DNA of 64,000 nt from Bacillus_BD oryzisoli_A (GCF_043641075.1 NZ_JBHZRC010000017.1:1-64000), one strand, 5' to 3'. Positions 34,979 through 44,250 are shown, numbered from the stretch's first letter. The notes: a model not told the origin generated them from the sequence alone. Translations and numbers: made by a program.

Positions 34979-35167
34979 CCTCTTCTCCTCCTATGCCCAT
35001 TCAGGAATCATTCAGTAGAAACAGGAAGCAAATTGTTTGCTAAATACACTTTGTGAATACTTCTTCACTATTATTTTACTACAAATATTTCCAGTCAAAA
35101 TGTACAATATTTTGAAAAATAAAAAGCCTAACCCAATTGGATTAGACTTCAAATAACCTGTGAAATT

Positions 35168-35350
35168 CTATTTAATAACTGTTAAGTGTCTAATTTTTCG
35201 ATGCTTTCCAAGTTCTTGATAAATGGCTCCTACCATTGAAACAATCGTTAACAAGAATAGAACGAAAGCAATCACGGGTGAAATATTAATTAGAGAAACT
35301 AAATAAAATGAGAATAATAATGATAGAGAAGTGAATAATAAACCGTTCAT
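35168..35350 (-). CDS. Small two-helix membrane protein (60 aa)
   Basis: A 60-residue protein of two hydrophobic helices (LLFTSLSLLFSFYLVSL and VIAFVLFLLTIVSMVGAI) and a basic C-terminus (KHRKIRHLTVIK). AAAGGGG lies eight bases before the chosen ATG. The longer frame adds 18 residues that contain the ribosome site and is rejected. Its function is unknown. Confidence 0.7.
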   Translation of the reverse strand: MNGLLFTSLSLLFSFYLVSLINISPVIAFVLFLLTIVSMVGAIYQELGKHRKIRHLTVIK

Positions 35351-35574
35351 GAAAAGCACCCCTTTGTGATATATATAGTTTAATTGTGACAAATTATTGA
35401 CCAAATTATGACATTTATTTGTCTATATTTTAAGTCTGAATTAACAGAAAGTAAAGATATTTTCAAGCAGAAAGAAAAGAAATTATCAAATTCACTCGTC
35501 GAATTTGCGTCCGGATTTTTTTCGGGCTCGCTCGAAAAATTACCTTTAAAAAATCCGTGACATCCGCCGGAGGC

Positions 35575-35710
35575 TTAACTTCATTCAGCCAGGGTTTGAA
35601 CCCCCACTGAATCAAAGATCAGTTTGTATCCATCCCTTAACTTTAGAAGTGGAAGACTTCTGTATCTGTCACAAGCTTTCGGTACAAAAACATTTGCTGA
35701 ATGAAGTTAA
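35575..35710. repeat. MITE-like element with 15-bp perfect terminal inverted repeats
   Basis: ttaacttcattcagc and gctgaatgaagttaa bound 136 bases without a reading frame. Inside are the palindrome gggtttgaaccc and an agaagt/acttct hairpin. Just outside, 35507-35568 holds another large imperfect hairpin (tccggattttttt against aaaaaatccg). The whole 35405-35777 gap is otherwise free of genes. The hairpin-rich interior recalls ends of IS200/IS605 elements, but no transposase is present. Confidence 0.6.
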
Positions 35711-35777
35711 ATGATATGTTCCAATTCGTGGAATGCTATGTTATGCGGATTAATCTTAGTTTTGGGAGATGTGTTGA

Positions 35778-35969
35778 ATGGGTGCTGTTGAAAGAAATGG
35801 ATATCGATTTGAACCAGAGTATAGTGTAATAGAACAAAATGGAGCAATCCATGTCTATCACCAAGGAGAGTTTGTTGAAGAGGTGAAATTCTCCTTTTCC
35901 GGAAAGTATCCTGAGTTTGACCAAATTGAAGCACTAATTGACAGCTATTGTGAACAAAATGGAATTTAG
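35778..35969 (+). CDS. YbxH family (DUF5370) small protein
   Basis: A 63-residue acidic protein, MGAVERNGYRFEPEYSVIEQ at the start and IEALIDSYCEQNGI at the end. It is similar throughout to B. subtilis YbxH as I recall it. The function is unknown; the family is confined to Bacillus relatives. GGGAG lies nine bases before the ATG. It lies between a MITE-like element and a perfect 20-base hairpin. Confidence 0.75.
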   Translation: MGAVERNGYRFEPEYSVIEQNGAIHVYHQGEFVEEVKFSFSGKYPEFDQIEALIDSYCEQNGI

Positions 35970-36013
35970 CGCATTAAAGCGGTGGGGGCCTGTCCCCCAC
36001 CGCTTTAATGCGC
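35969..36013. terminator. Perfect 20-bp hairpin between convergent genes
   Basis: gcgcattaaagcggtggggg pairs perfectly with its complement around a 5-base loop. It overlaps the ybxH-like stop codon and ends nine bases before the ligase stop. There is no long T run, so it may be a dispersed palindrome that also stops transcription. Confidence 0.7.
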
Positions 36014-36021
36014 TGCAGATT

Positions 36022-37527
36022 TTATTTTTGGGCAGCAGATGAAGCATGCTTTTTTAATTCTTTTTTATCAATTTTTCCGACATCTGTTTTTGGGAGTTGG
36101 TCAAGGAAGAATATTCTTTTAGGAACTTTGTATTTTCCAAGTTTACGAACACAGTGCTCTTTTACTTCTTCTATGGATAACTGTTCATTTTCCTTGAGGA
36201 CAATAAATGCAGCAACGATTTCTCCCCATTTTGGGTCAGGTATTCCAACAATCGCTGCTTCGGATACTTGTGATATTTGGGAAATCCAATGTTCCACTTC
36301 AAGCGGATACACATTTTCACCGCCTGTTATAATCATCTCTTTTTTTCGTCCTACAATATAGTAATACCCATCCTGATCCCTTTTTGCCAGGTCACCGGTA
36401 TGCAGCCAATCCGAGGACAATGCTTCGTCGGTTGCCTCCTGATTATTCCAATAGCACGAAAAAACATGCTTGCCTTTAATTAATAATTCCCCTACTTCAT
36501 TAGCTGCTGCCTGTTCTCCGTCCTCTTTTATGATTTTTACAACATTAAACAGCATCGGTTTTCCAACAGAGCCCAGCTTCTCATCCACCCTGTCCGGGTC
36601 AATATAAAAATTGTTAGGCCCCGCTTCTGTTAGACCATAGCCCTCTTTAAATGTTAAACCCCTGTTCCGAAAAGCTTTATAAATTTCTAATGAGCAGGGT
36701 GCCCCTCCGGAAAGAAAAATTTTCATGAAAGGAAAACGACTCTTTTTAAATTCATCACTATTCACCATCATATGGTACATGGTCGGAACTAACAAGACAA
36801 TCGTACATTGATAATGATTCAAATACTCGATGGCTTCAATCGGATTGTAGTCACTGGCGATCACAACTTTCCCGCCAACCATAAGCAGTGGAATGGATAA
36901 AGCATTTAACCCCCCTGTATGAAACAAGGGCATATAGGTTAGCGTTGTATCCTCCTGTGAGAGATTCCAGCTCAAAACCGTGTTCAATCCGTTCCAGATG
37001 ATCGATTGATGTGATAACACGACCCCTTTTGGCTTTCCTGTTGTTCCACCTGTGTAAAGGATCGTAAGAGGATCCTGCTCTGAGAGGTCTACGTCCCCTT
37101 CGACCTGAAGCGATTTGTCCAAATATTGTTCATGATCAATTTCAAAGGAAACGGGCGCAAGCTGTACATATTCCAGCTCAGCTACCTTTTCAGCAAAGCT
37201 AGAATGAAACCCGATTAATTTTGGCGTACAATCCTGTAGAATATAATCCATTTCATAAGTAGCTAAACGCCAATTAATTGGAACAAAGGTCGCACCAATT
37301 TTTGCACAGGCAAAAAGTAAATCAAAATAAACGATATGGTTGGGAGACACTAACGCTACCCGGTCTCCTTTAGCAATGCCCTGCTTTTTTAACCAGCTTG
37401 CTGCCGCTGACGCACGTTGATTTACTTCAGAAAAGGTCCAGTTGATTCCCTTATCTGCATGAACAATTGCAACCTTATGCGGTGATATTCTCGCTCTATT
37501 TGCAATCCAATCAAACTCCCATTCCAC
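36022..37527 (-). CDS. Class I adenylate-forming acyl-CoA ligase
   Basis: A 501-residue AMP-binding enzyme that activates a carboxylic acid with ATP and joins it to CoA. The P-loop YTGGTTGKPKG is at 158-168, followed by GYGLTEAGP, the hinge region GDLAKRDQDGYYYIVGRKKEMIITGGENVYP split across the two domains, and a C-terminal GKIDKKEL with the catalytic lysine. It starts at GTG, eight bases after AGGTG. The longer frame would run into the hydrolase gene. It is the final gene of the Liv/KASIII operon, 35 bases after the hydrolase, so its acid is probably the imported compound or its breakdown product. Confidence 0.88.
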   Translation of the reverse strand: MEWEFDWIANRARISPHKVAIVHADKGINWTFSEVNQRASAAASWLKKQGIAKGDRVALVSPNHIVYFDLLFACAKIGATFVPINWRLATYEMDYILQDCTPKLIGFHSSFAEKVAELEYVQLAPVSFEIDHEQYLDKSLQVEGDVDLSEQDPLTILYTGGTTGKPKGVVLSHQSIIWNGLNTVLSWNLSQEDTTLTYMPLFHTGGLNALSIPLLMVGGKVVIASDYNPIEAIEYLNHYQCTIVLLVPTMYHMMVNSDEFKKSRFPFMKIFLSGGAPCSLEIYKAFRNRGLTFKEGYGLTEAGPNNFYIDPDRVDEKLGSVGKPMLFNVVKIIKEDGEQAAANEVGELLIKGKHVFSCYWNNQEATDEALSSDWLHTGDLAKRDQDGYYYIVGRKKEMIITGGENVYPLEVEHWISQISQVSEAAIVGIPDPKWGEIVAAFIVLKENEQLSIEEVKEHCVRKLGKYKVPKRIFFLDQLPKTDVGKIDKKELKKHASSAAQK

Positions 37528-37562
37528 CCCAATTTCACCTGTCCTTCCCCGCTTCAATGTCT

Positions 37563-38465
37563 TTATTCCTCTAAAAATTCGGATATTACTTGGAGCATCT
37601 GGTCCAAATCGTCGATTAACGGTGAATGACCACAATCCTCTAACTCTACAAATCTGGCATTCTTTCCAATATCCTCTACGATCTCCTCTGCCATTTGCTC
37701 AGGGATGACATAATCACGATCACCGCGAAGTACCAGCACCGGAATGGTAATATTCTTGACGAGGCCGTTTCCTTCAAGTAATCCATTGTGCTTTTCACTT
37801 ATATTGAAGGTATTTAAAGCATGGTACACTTCTGCGAGGTTTCTTTGCGTCAGCATATCATTAACGTATTCTTCATATTTATCTTCACTTGGTTGAATTT
37901 TTGTATAAATTACGGCATTCCAGACGGCTTTTAAGAATGCATGATCCTTTGTGTCGTAGGCACGCTGAGTAGGAAGGATTTTATCCTTGTCGTTCTTTAT
38001 TTGTTCAAACGTTGTGTAGCGATTCTCAAAGTCCGGCTGTCCATCCTCCCTTGTGCCATAAAAAGGTACACCTCTCGTTGAAGTAGATTCCAGCAGCACT
38101 AGCTTTGAGCAGTATCCCGGATAATCTGCCACAAACTGCATGCTAACGCTTCCCCCGGTTGACCAGCCTATAATGGCGAAGTCTTTTAAACCAATCGCAT
38201 CCACAACCCCCTTTATATCATCCGAAAAATCTTTAATCGATTGAATTCTGTTATGATAGGAGGATTGACCAAATCCTCTCATATCAACTGCGTATATTTT
38301 ATAGCTTGGGTCCATCTGTTCTATAACAAGATCCCAATGCTTCGAAGAGATCATATTCCCATGAATAAGCAATACCTTTTTCTCCCCGCCTTCTCTTTCC
38401 TGGTAGGCAATGGTTTCTCCATTTGGTAGTGTTACATAGTTATATTTGATATTAGATAAGGTCAT
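37563..38465 (-). CDS. Alpha/beta hydrolase
   Basis: A 300-residue alpha/beta-fold hydrolase with a complete triad: Ser102 in GWSTGG, an Asp at 249 or 251 in GDRDYV, and His280 in CGHSP; the oxyanion motif is HGN near 35. A lid insertion lies at about 125-215. It should cleave an ester, lactone or C-C bond in the cytosol. Its ATG overlaps the KASIII-like stop (ATGA), so the two are translationally coupled and likely act on the same metabolite. Confidence 0.88.
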   Translation of the reverse strand: MTLSNIKYNYVTLPNGETIAYQEREGGEKKVLLIHGNMISSKHWDLVIEQMDPSYKIYAVDMRGFGQSSYHNRIQSIKDFSDDIKGVVDAIGLKDFAIIGWSTGGSVSMQFVADYPGYCSKLVLLESTSTRGVPFYGTREDGQPDFENRYTTFEQIKNDKDKILPTQRAYDTKDHAFLKAVWNAVIYTKIQPSEDKYEEYVNDMLTQRNLAEVYHALNTFNISEKHNGLLEGNGLVKNITIPVLVLRGDRDYVIPEQMAEEIVEDIGKNARFVELEDCGHSPLIDDLDQMLQVISEFLEE

Positions 38466-39475
38466 TCAGCCTCTTCCTCTCCCCATCGTATTGTTGTTGC
38501 TCCCCACGCATAGCCAATGCCAGCACTGACCAATACGACAATATCACCATCTTTAAGCTTCCCTTCCTGCTCAGCTAGCTCTAGTGATAAAATCTGATCC
38601 ATCTGCCCAATATGACCATATTCCTCGAGATAGATAGATTGCTCCGATGATAATCCTAATTCCTTTAAAACATACTCATGCGCCGATCGTTTCATATGCA
38701 GCAAACCAAGATAACGTATGTCCTTCTCGGAATATCCGCTATTCGCCAGTGATGTGCGGATTACCTTTAAAAAGTTAACCATCGATTTCTGTTCTAATCT
38801 CGCCTTCATTCCTTCTAAATCCGTTACATCGAGTTTATGAAGAGACAGATTTTCATTTGTTAGCGGATGCTTAGTACCGCCAGCAACGACTACCACATCC
38901 TCTGAAAAAGAACCATCGGTAATGAGCTTCGATTCTAGGATCACGTTCTTTCTATGTCCTTTTTTTAAAAGAATCGCTCCACCGCCGGCACCAAGGTTAA
39001 ACATAAACTGGGTTCTTTTGTTCCTGTAGTCAATAAAGTCGCCGTTACGATATCCACCGGCAAGCAGCACTGTATTTATCGATGGGTCAGAGGTCATCAT
39101 ATCCTTTGCAACCTTTAAAGCCATGATCGTTGTCCCACATCTTAATGCCGCATCAAAGGCCCAGGCGTTATAAGCCCCTATCTCCTCCTGCAGCTTAATC
39201 CCTGCAGTCCACAAGGGGTACTCCTTATGTTCTTCTCCAATATAGATGACTAAATCAATTTCCAACGGATCAATTCCCGCCTTACTGATGGCTTTCTTTG
39301 CTGCTTGCACACCCATTTCACAGGTATGGTCCTCAGGTCCCGGAATTGTTTTTTTCTTTATCCCCATTTTGTTTTCCACGACCTCTTTTGGAATTCCTGC
39401 CATTTTTGCAATTTTCTCACCTGATATTACTTTTTCAGGCAAATAAATTCCCGTACTTACAATTCCGATTTGCAT
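38462..39475 (-). CDS. KASIII/FabH-like thiolase-fold enzyme, atypical triad
   Basis: A 337-residue ketoacyl-ACP-synthase-III-like condensing enzyme. The nucleophile Cys113 sits in AALRCGTT, and His260 is in LLHMKRSAHEY. At the position of the usual third residue, Asn in GNxS, the sequence is EYGHIGQMD with His288. It therefore reads Cys-His-His instead of Cys-His-Asn. This suggests it is not the housekeeping FabH but a specialised acyltransferase or Claisen enzyme. GAGGTG precedes the chosen ATG. It lies between livM and the hydrolase in the operon. Confidence 0.85.
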   Translation of the reverse strand: MQIGIVSTGIYLPEKVISGEKIAKMAGIPKEVVENKMGIKKKTIPGPEDHTCEMGVQAAKKAISKAGIDPLEIDLVIYIGEEHKEYPLWTAGIKLQEEIGAYNAWAFDAALRCGTTIMALKVAKDMMTSDPSINTVLLAGGYRNGDFIDYRNKRTQFMFNLGAGGGAILLKKGHRKNVILESKLITDGSFSEDVVVVAGGTKHPLTNENLSLHKLDVTDLEGMKARLEQKSMVNFLKVIRTSLANSGYSEKDIRYLGLLHMKRSAHEYVLKELGLSSEQSIYLEEYGHIGQMDQILSLELAEQEGKLKDGDIVVLVSAGIGYAWGATTIRWGEEEAE

Positions 39476-39519
39476 CTGTTCACCTCTGACTTTATGGTTC
39501 TTCAACAGAAATCAGTTAC

Positions 39520-40500
39520 TCATGCTTGAGTATTTTGACTCCTGTCTTTTTTCTTGAATTTCAAATTCTTTACTGTTCCCACAATTCCCTGAGGGAAAAA
39601 CATGACAGCAAGGATATAGATAATCCCAAAGAAAATAATCCATCTTTCAAAAATCCAATGTGTTTTCGCCATTTCTGTTAACCAATGGTGGGCAAATTCA
39701 ATAATTCCAGAACCGATTACCGCTCCGATAAGGGTTCCGACACCACCGATTATCGTCATTAAAAGGGCATCTAACGTAATATCAATTGAAAAAACACTCG
39801 TATTCACAAACCTTAGTGAAATAGAATAAAGCATCCCAGCAATACCAGCAATAACACCCGATACCACACTGGCAATGATTTTATAATGAAGAACATTATA
39901 TCCAAGCGATTCTGTTCTTTGCTCGTTTTCTCTTATCGCCTGTACGACGCGGCCAAGAGGGGATTGGATGAACCTTCTTAGACCAAGAAAAATCAACAGC
40001 ATAAGTACGAGACTAATCAGATAAAAGTCCGTTCGATCCTTTAATAGATCTGGTACTCTAAAGGTAAAACCATCATTTCCATAGGTCAAGGTTCTCCATT
40101 TTTCAGCAAGAACAAGAAATAAGCCGGAAAAGGCGAGCGTCAGCATGGCATAGAAGTGACTTTTCAGACGGAGTGTGAGCAGGCCAATGAAAAAGCTGAT
40201 GATCCCCGTTAACAGGACTGTCACGATACTGGCAAGGATCAGATAGAAAATGGAGGGTTCAAAGCTCTTCATAAAGATTCCAATCGTATAAGCTCCGATT
40301 CCAAAAAACATGGCATGCCCAAAAGAAACAATTCCTGTATAGCCTAGCAGCAGGTCATAGCTCATCGCAAACATCGCAAAAATAAACACCTGCGTCAGCA
40401 AAATAAGCAGCGTTCGCGATTCGTAAACAAACGGAAATATAAGGAGGAAAAGAGCTGTAAGCAAATAGAGGTAGCTGCGTGTCTTCGTTAATCCCAACAT
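39520..40500 (-). CDS. livM: Branched-chain amino acid-type ABC permease LivM
   Basis: A 326-residue inner-membrane permease of the LivM family with about nine to ten hydrophobic helices and the motif GYTGIVSFGHAMFFGIGAY near 53-71. It pairs with LivH to form the channel of a HAAT-type importer. Four bases separate its start from the livH stop. HAAT transporters carry branched-chain amino acids but also amides, urea and aromatic acids, so the family name does not fix the substrate. Confidence 0.92.
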   Translation of the reverse strand: MLGLTKTRSYLYLLTALFLLIFPFVYESRTLLILLTQVFIFAMFAMSYDLLLGYTGIVSFGHAMFFGIGAYTIGIFMKSFEPSIFYLILASIVTVLLTGIISFFIGLLTLRLKSHFYAMLTLAFSGLFLVLAEKWRTLTYGNDGFTFRVPDLLKDRTDFYLISLVLMLLIFLGLRRFIQSPLGRVVQAIRENEQRTESLGYNVLHYKIIASVVSGVIAGIAGMLYSISLRFVNTSVFSIDITLDALLMTIIGGVGTLIGAVIGSGIIEFAHHWLTEMAKTHWIFERWIIFFGIIYILAVMFFPQGIVGTVKNLKFKKKDRSQNTQA

Positions 40501-40504
40501 TATC

Positions 40505-41365
40505 TCACCCCTTTAACCCGAATAGTCCCTGCGGTCTAAAAATAAGGACAACAGCCATTAGCAGCATATTCACTGCAAGACTTAAATCGGGTACATAGTA
40601 AGCCATAAAGGAACCGGATAGTCCGACTAGGATGGCAGCCAAAATGGAGCCTGGGAAACTGCCCATTCCGCCAATCACCACCACAATAAACGCAAGGATC
40701 GCAAATTCCATTCCCATTTCCGCATGGATCACACCAGAATAGGGACCTAATAATATCCCACCGAGTGCCGCCATTCCAGCTCCGGCCATAAAGACAAACA
40801 TAAAGACCTTTTGAATATTGATTCCCAAAGCTTGAACCATTTCCTTGTTCATCACACCAGCACGAACCACTAAACCAATCTTCGTATTTTTAAGGATGTA
40901 CTGTACTACGAAGAACATCAGCAGCCCGACAGCAATGATAAACACACGATACTTAATAATCACAATTCCCGCTACTTCCCAGCTTCCCTTCAAAACATCA
41001 GGGGGTGAGGCGGAAATTTGGTTGGGGCCCCAGACTACTTTTAATAATTCTGATAAAACCAGCATAAGTCCTAATGTAATCAATATTTGTTGTACATGAT
41101 TGCCATATACCGGCTTAATAATCCATTTCTCCGTTAACCAGCCGAGCAGAAAACCGGTTGCAACAGCGCCAATCATTCCGATTAAAAAGCTGCCTGTTGA
41201 AGAATAAATCCATATTCCGCTATAGGCTCCCCAAGCAAATAAACCGCCGTGGGCAAAATTAAGCACATCCATTAAGCCAAATATTAATGTTAAACCAGCA
41301 GCAAGAAGAAAGATTAGCATCCCTGTTGCCAGACCATTTAACGTTAAATTAAAAAATACATCCAT
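40505..41365 (-). CDS. livH: Branched-chain amino acid-type ABC permease LivH
   Basis: A 286-residue permease of the LivH family with about eight hydrophobic helices. The typical opening AAGLTLIFGLMDVLNFAHGG lies near residues 22-41 and IGGMGSFPGSILAAILVG near 231. It forms a heterodimer with LivM. It is the middle gene of livG-livF-livH-livM, 16 bases after livF. The ATG has a weak ribosome site (gggg about ten bases upstream). Confidence 0.92.
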   Translation of the reverse strand: MDVFFNLTLNGLATGMLIFLLAAGLTLIFGLMDVLNFAHGGLFAWGAYSGIWIYSSTGSFLIGMIGAVATGFLLGWLTEKWIIKPVYGNHVQQILITLGLMLVLSELLKVVWGPNQISASPPDVLKGSWEVAGIVIIKYRVFIIAVGLLMFFVVQYILKNTKIGLVVRAGVMNKEMVQALGINIQKVFMFVFMAGAGMAALGGILLGPYSGVIHAEMGMEFAILAFIVVVIGGMGSFPGSILAAILVGLSGSFMAYYVPDLSLAVNMLLMAVVLIFRPQGLFGLKG

Positions 41366-41381
41366 TTCTTTCCACTCCCCC

Positions 41382-42086
41382 TTAGGAGATTCCTAAATAC
41401 TTGCGGCGCATTTCCTCATCCTCTTTTAGCACATCCATTGTCCCGTTGTGTACGGTTTTACCATCATCGATAATATAGAAGTAATCTCCAATCGTACTTG
41501 CCATCATAAAGTTTTGCTCTACCAGTACAATCGTGGTCTGCTCCTTCATTTGCATAATGGATTCCATTACCTTTTCGACCATAATCGGGGCAAGCCCCTT
41601 GCTTGGTTCATCAATGAGGAGGAGCTGATTATCATTGATAAAGCTGCGTGCCATTGATAACATTTGCTTTTGCCCGCCGCTCAATAAACCTCCTTGCCGT
41701 TTCCAAAACTTCTTCAGATCAGGAAAAAGATTGAGAATATAGTCGAGTTTTTCTTGTGTTGCAGCATTATCCTTCTTAATTGCTACTTTCATATTTTCTT
41801 CTACTGTCAGCTGAGCGAAAATCCCTTGATCCTCCGGAACGTAGCCAATTCCTTTCTGGGCAATCGTATACGTCGGATATCCTTGAATCTCTTCCCCGTT
41901 AAATTCGACAATCCCCTTCGATGCAGGATTCAATCCCATAATTGTTCGCAATGTCGTCGTTTTCCCGGCACCATTTCTCCCTAATAACACCGTGACTTCT
42001 CCTTTCTTCGCTTCAAAGGAAATCCCCTGGAGAATATGGTATTGGCCGATATAGGTTTCAATCTGATGCAGACGAAGATGTACCAT
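41382..42086 (-). CDS. livF: ABC transporter ATP-binding protein LivF
   Basis: A 234-residue ABC ATPase of the LivF type. Walker A is GRNGAGKTT (near 36-44), the signature is LLSGGQKQ, and Walker B is LLLIDEPSKGL. It powers the LivHM permease from the cytosolic side. AGGAGG is eight bases before the chosen ATG; both lie inside the end of livG, giving a 29-base overlap and probable translational coupling. Confidence 0.92.
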   Translation of the reverse strand: MVHLRLHQIETYIGQYHILQGISFEAKKGEVTVLLGRNGAGKTTTLRTIMGLNPASKGIVEFNGEEIQGYPTYTIAQKGIGYVPEDQGIFAQLTVEENMKVAIKKDNAATQEKLDYILNLFPDLKKFWKRQGGLLSGGQKQMLSMARSFINDNQLLLIDEPSKGLAPIMVEKVMESIMQMKEQTTIVLVEQNFMMASTIGDYFYIIDDGKTVHNGTMDVLKEDEEMRRKYLGIS

Positions 42087-42837
42087 CAAAATGACCTCCT
42101 AAATATGCGGACTGGACGATTTCATTTTTCATAATCTCTTCTGGTGTTCCATCTGCTAATAACGCACCGTTATATAACACCATCACAGAATCAGATAAAT
42201 CCAGAATCATATCCATCTTGTGCTCGATGAGAAGAATCGTGCGGTCGCCTTTTTCCTTTATCCTTTTAATCACTTCTAATATAGCTGGTACATCTTCCAG
42301 CGACATACCGGCTGTCGGCTCATCCAGCAGCAGCACCTCTGTATTTAGCGCCAGCAGCATGGCGATTTCCAATTTCCGCTTTTCTCCGTGGGCAAGATTC
42401 TTTGCCAATGTATCCTTCTTGGATTCTAATAGGACAGTCCTGAGCCATTCCTCTGCTTCAAGCTCCAGCTCTTTATATTTTCGAAAATGAATCATCATTT
42501 GATAGCGAATCCCTGCCTGCGATTGGACGGCCAGTCTCACATTTTCAAGCACCGTAAGGTTTGGAAAAACATTTGTAATTTGAAAGGATCGGCCGATTCC
42601 TTTTCTTGTTCTTTTAACAGGAGAAAGATTCGTGATATTTTCCCCCTTTAGGAAAATCTCTCCTTTTGTCGGCAGCAATTGTCCGCTTAATAAATTAAAA
42701 AAGGTTGTTTTTCCTGCACCATTTGGACCAATAATCGATTTAAAATGATTCGTTGGAACGGAAAGGCTGACCGAATCAACAACTGTATGTCCGCCAAAGG
42801 AAATGGATAAATCGCGGGTCTCGATTATACTATTCAT
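42058..42837 (-). CDS. livG: ABC transporter ATP-binding protein LivG
   Basis: A 259-residue ABC ATPase of the LivG type. Walker A is GPNGAGKTT, Walker B is LLLDEPTAGM, and the signature is the degenerate LAHGEKRKLE normal for LivG. It carries the LivG-specific C-terminal extension (ADGTPEEIMKN to the end). AAGGTGG is eight bases before the chosen ATG; GTG codons just upstream are less well placed. It is the second gene of the operon, 88 bases after the binding protein. Confidence 0.92.
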   Translation of the reverse strand: MNSIIETRDLSISFGGHTVVDSVSLSVPTNHFKSIIGPNGAGKTTFFNLLSGQLLPTKGEIFLKGENITNLSPVKRTRKGIGRSFQITNVFPNLTVLENVRLAVQSQAGIRYQMMIHFRKYKELELEAEEWLRTVLLESKKDTLAKNLAHGEKRKLEIAMLLALNTEVLLLDEPTAGMSLEDVPAILEVIKRIKEKGDRTILLIEHKMDMILDLSDSVMVLYNGALLADGTPEEIMKNEIVQSAYLGGHFDGTSSSASD

Positions 42838-42925
42838 CCTGAACACCACCTTGCGTGAGAATGACCTGAGGCCGGCCTTTATAGGTGGTCCGGCCTCATT
42901 TCCTAAACCTTAGTACACGTTGATT

Positions 42926-44143
42926 CTATTTATTTCTAATCGGCGGTGCTGTTTCTTCCGGTGTTAATTCACGGATTAAGACTGGAACAGGATACGGTAC
43001 TCCCTCTTTTTTCTCCAGCTTAATCGCATAAAGGGTTTGCAGGGCTTGGTGATCCTCTTTGCGGAAGGTCATTTCTCCTTTTGGCGTATCGAAGCTCATT
43101 CCTTCCATTGTTTCAATCAGTTTGTCTGTGTCTGTATTGCCCTCTGTTTTCTTAATGGCTTCAACAATGGCAATGGCCGCACTCATTCCACCAGGCGTAA
43201 AGAGATCCGGAACATCTCCGTCAAAGCGTTTCTTATGCTCTTCAACAAGCCAATCATTAATTTTATTCTTTGGCAGCTCATGATAGTAAACCGTAAACCC
43301 TTCCATTCCAACTAACGGCTCCATTGTGCCAAGTGCAGCAATATCCGGTGCACCAGTCGAAATTTTGATGCCTTTTTCCTGTACCTTCATATCAGCAATT
43401 TGCGTCCAAGGTGTATTGGCACCGGCCCAAATAACGAATAAGTAATCAGGGTCTGATTCCACTACCTTTTGGACATTTGATGTAAAGTCAGTTGCAGCCG
43501 GGTCGGCATATTCCTCATGAACAATCTCAGCACCCAGCTTCTTTGCGCTTTCTGTAAAAGCAGCCACCCCATCGCGTCCGAATGAGTTATCCGGAGCAAG
43601 CGTCGCTATTTTCACACCTTTACCCGCTATCGCAGCTGCACCGGCTACTGCATCCTGCGAGGAGTTCCGGGCTGTACGGAAAATATACGGATTAAACTCT
43701 GAACCTGTAATACTATCAGCCACCGCAGGCTCTACCACCATAATTTTTTCATATTCCTCTGCAAGCGGCAGGACAGCCAATGTATCGCCTGAGCTTGATG
43801 AACCAACTAGGAAATCAACCTCATCCTCTTCTAATAGCTTTGTAGCCTTTTGAACAGCTACCTCCGGTTTGGTTTCTGTATCCTCCACAATGAACTCTAT
43901 TTTTCTACCTGCCACTTCTCGTTTTCCATCTGTTGCATAATCTAAACCAAGCTCAAATCCGCGTAATGTCTGCTCCCCATAGGATTCTAATGCACCAGTC
44001 TGAGATGCTAGAACCCCGATTTTGATTGGATCCTCCTTTGTTTCATTGGAGGTTTCCTTTGTTCCAGAATTACAAGCACTTGTGAAAATCATGATAAAGG
44101 CGAGCAAACATAGTAAAACGACCTTACCCTTCCAAGCTTTCAT
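42926..44143 (-). CDS. livK: Liv-type substrate-binding lipoprotein
   Basis: A 405-residue Leu/Ile/Val-binding-protein family lipoprotein. The signal peptide ends in the lipobox FTSAC, with the lipid-anchored Cys near residue 24, followed by an acidic Asn/Thr-rich tether. The Peripla_BP_6 fold runs from IKIGVLASQTGALESYG to the end. It captures the substrate outside the membrane and delivers it to LivHM. GAGGGGG is eight bases before the chosen ATG. It is the first gene of an eight-gene operon. The enzymes downstream suggest the ligand may be a carboxylate rather than an amino acid. Confidence 0.92.
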   Translation of the reverse strand: MKAWKGKVVLLCLLAFIMIFTSACNSGTKETSNETKEDPIKIGVLASQTGALESYGEQTLRGFELGLDYATDGKREVAGRKIEFIVEDTETKPEVAVQKATKLLEEDEVDFLVGSSSSGDTLAVLPLAEEYEKIMVVEPAVADSITGSEFNPYIFRTARNSSQDAVAGAAAIAGKGVKIATLAPDNSFGRDGVAAFTESAKKLGAEIVHEEYADPAATDFTSNVQKVVESDPDYLFVIWAGANTPWTQIADMKVQEKGIKISTGAPDIAALGTMEPLVGMEGFTVYYHELPKNKINDWLVEEHKKRFDGDVPDLFTPGGMSAAIAIVEAIKKTEGNTDTDKLIETMEGMSFDTPKGEMTFRKEDHQALQTLYAIKLEKKEGVPYPVPVLIRELTPEETAPPIRNK

Positions 44144-44250
44144 CTCTTTTTCCCCCTCATAGATTATAAATAGAAAGAGCATTACTACTTTTCATCATAT
44201 TAACAGGGGGACAAGAGTATACGTATTTTTGAAGGTATAAGATTTTAAAA

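Noticed and set aside
35575..35710. Complete IS200/IS605 insertion sequence
   Set aside because: No transposase frame of any size lies in or beside the element.
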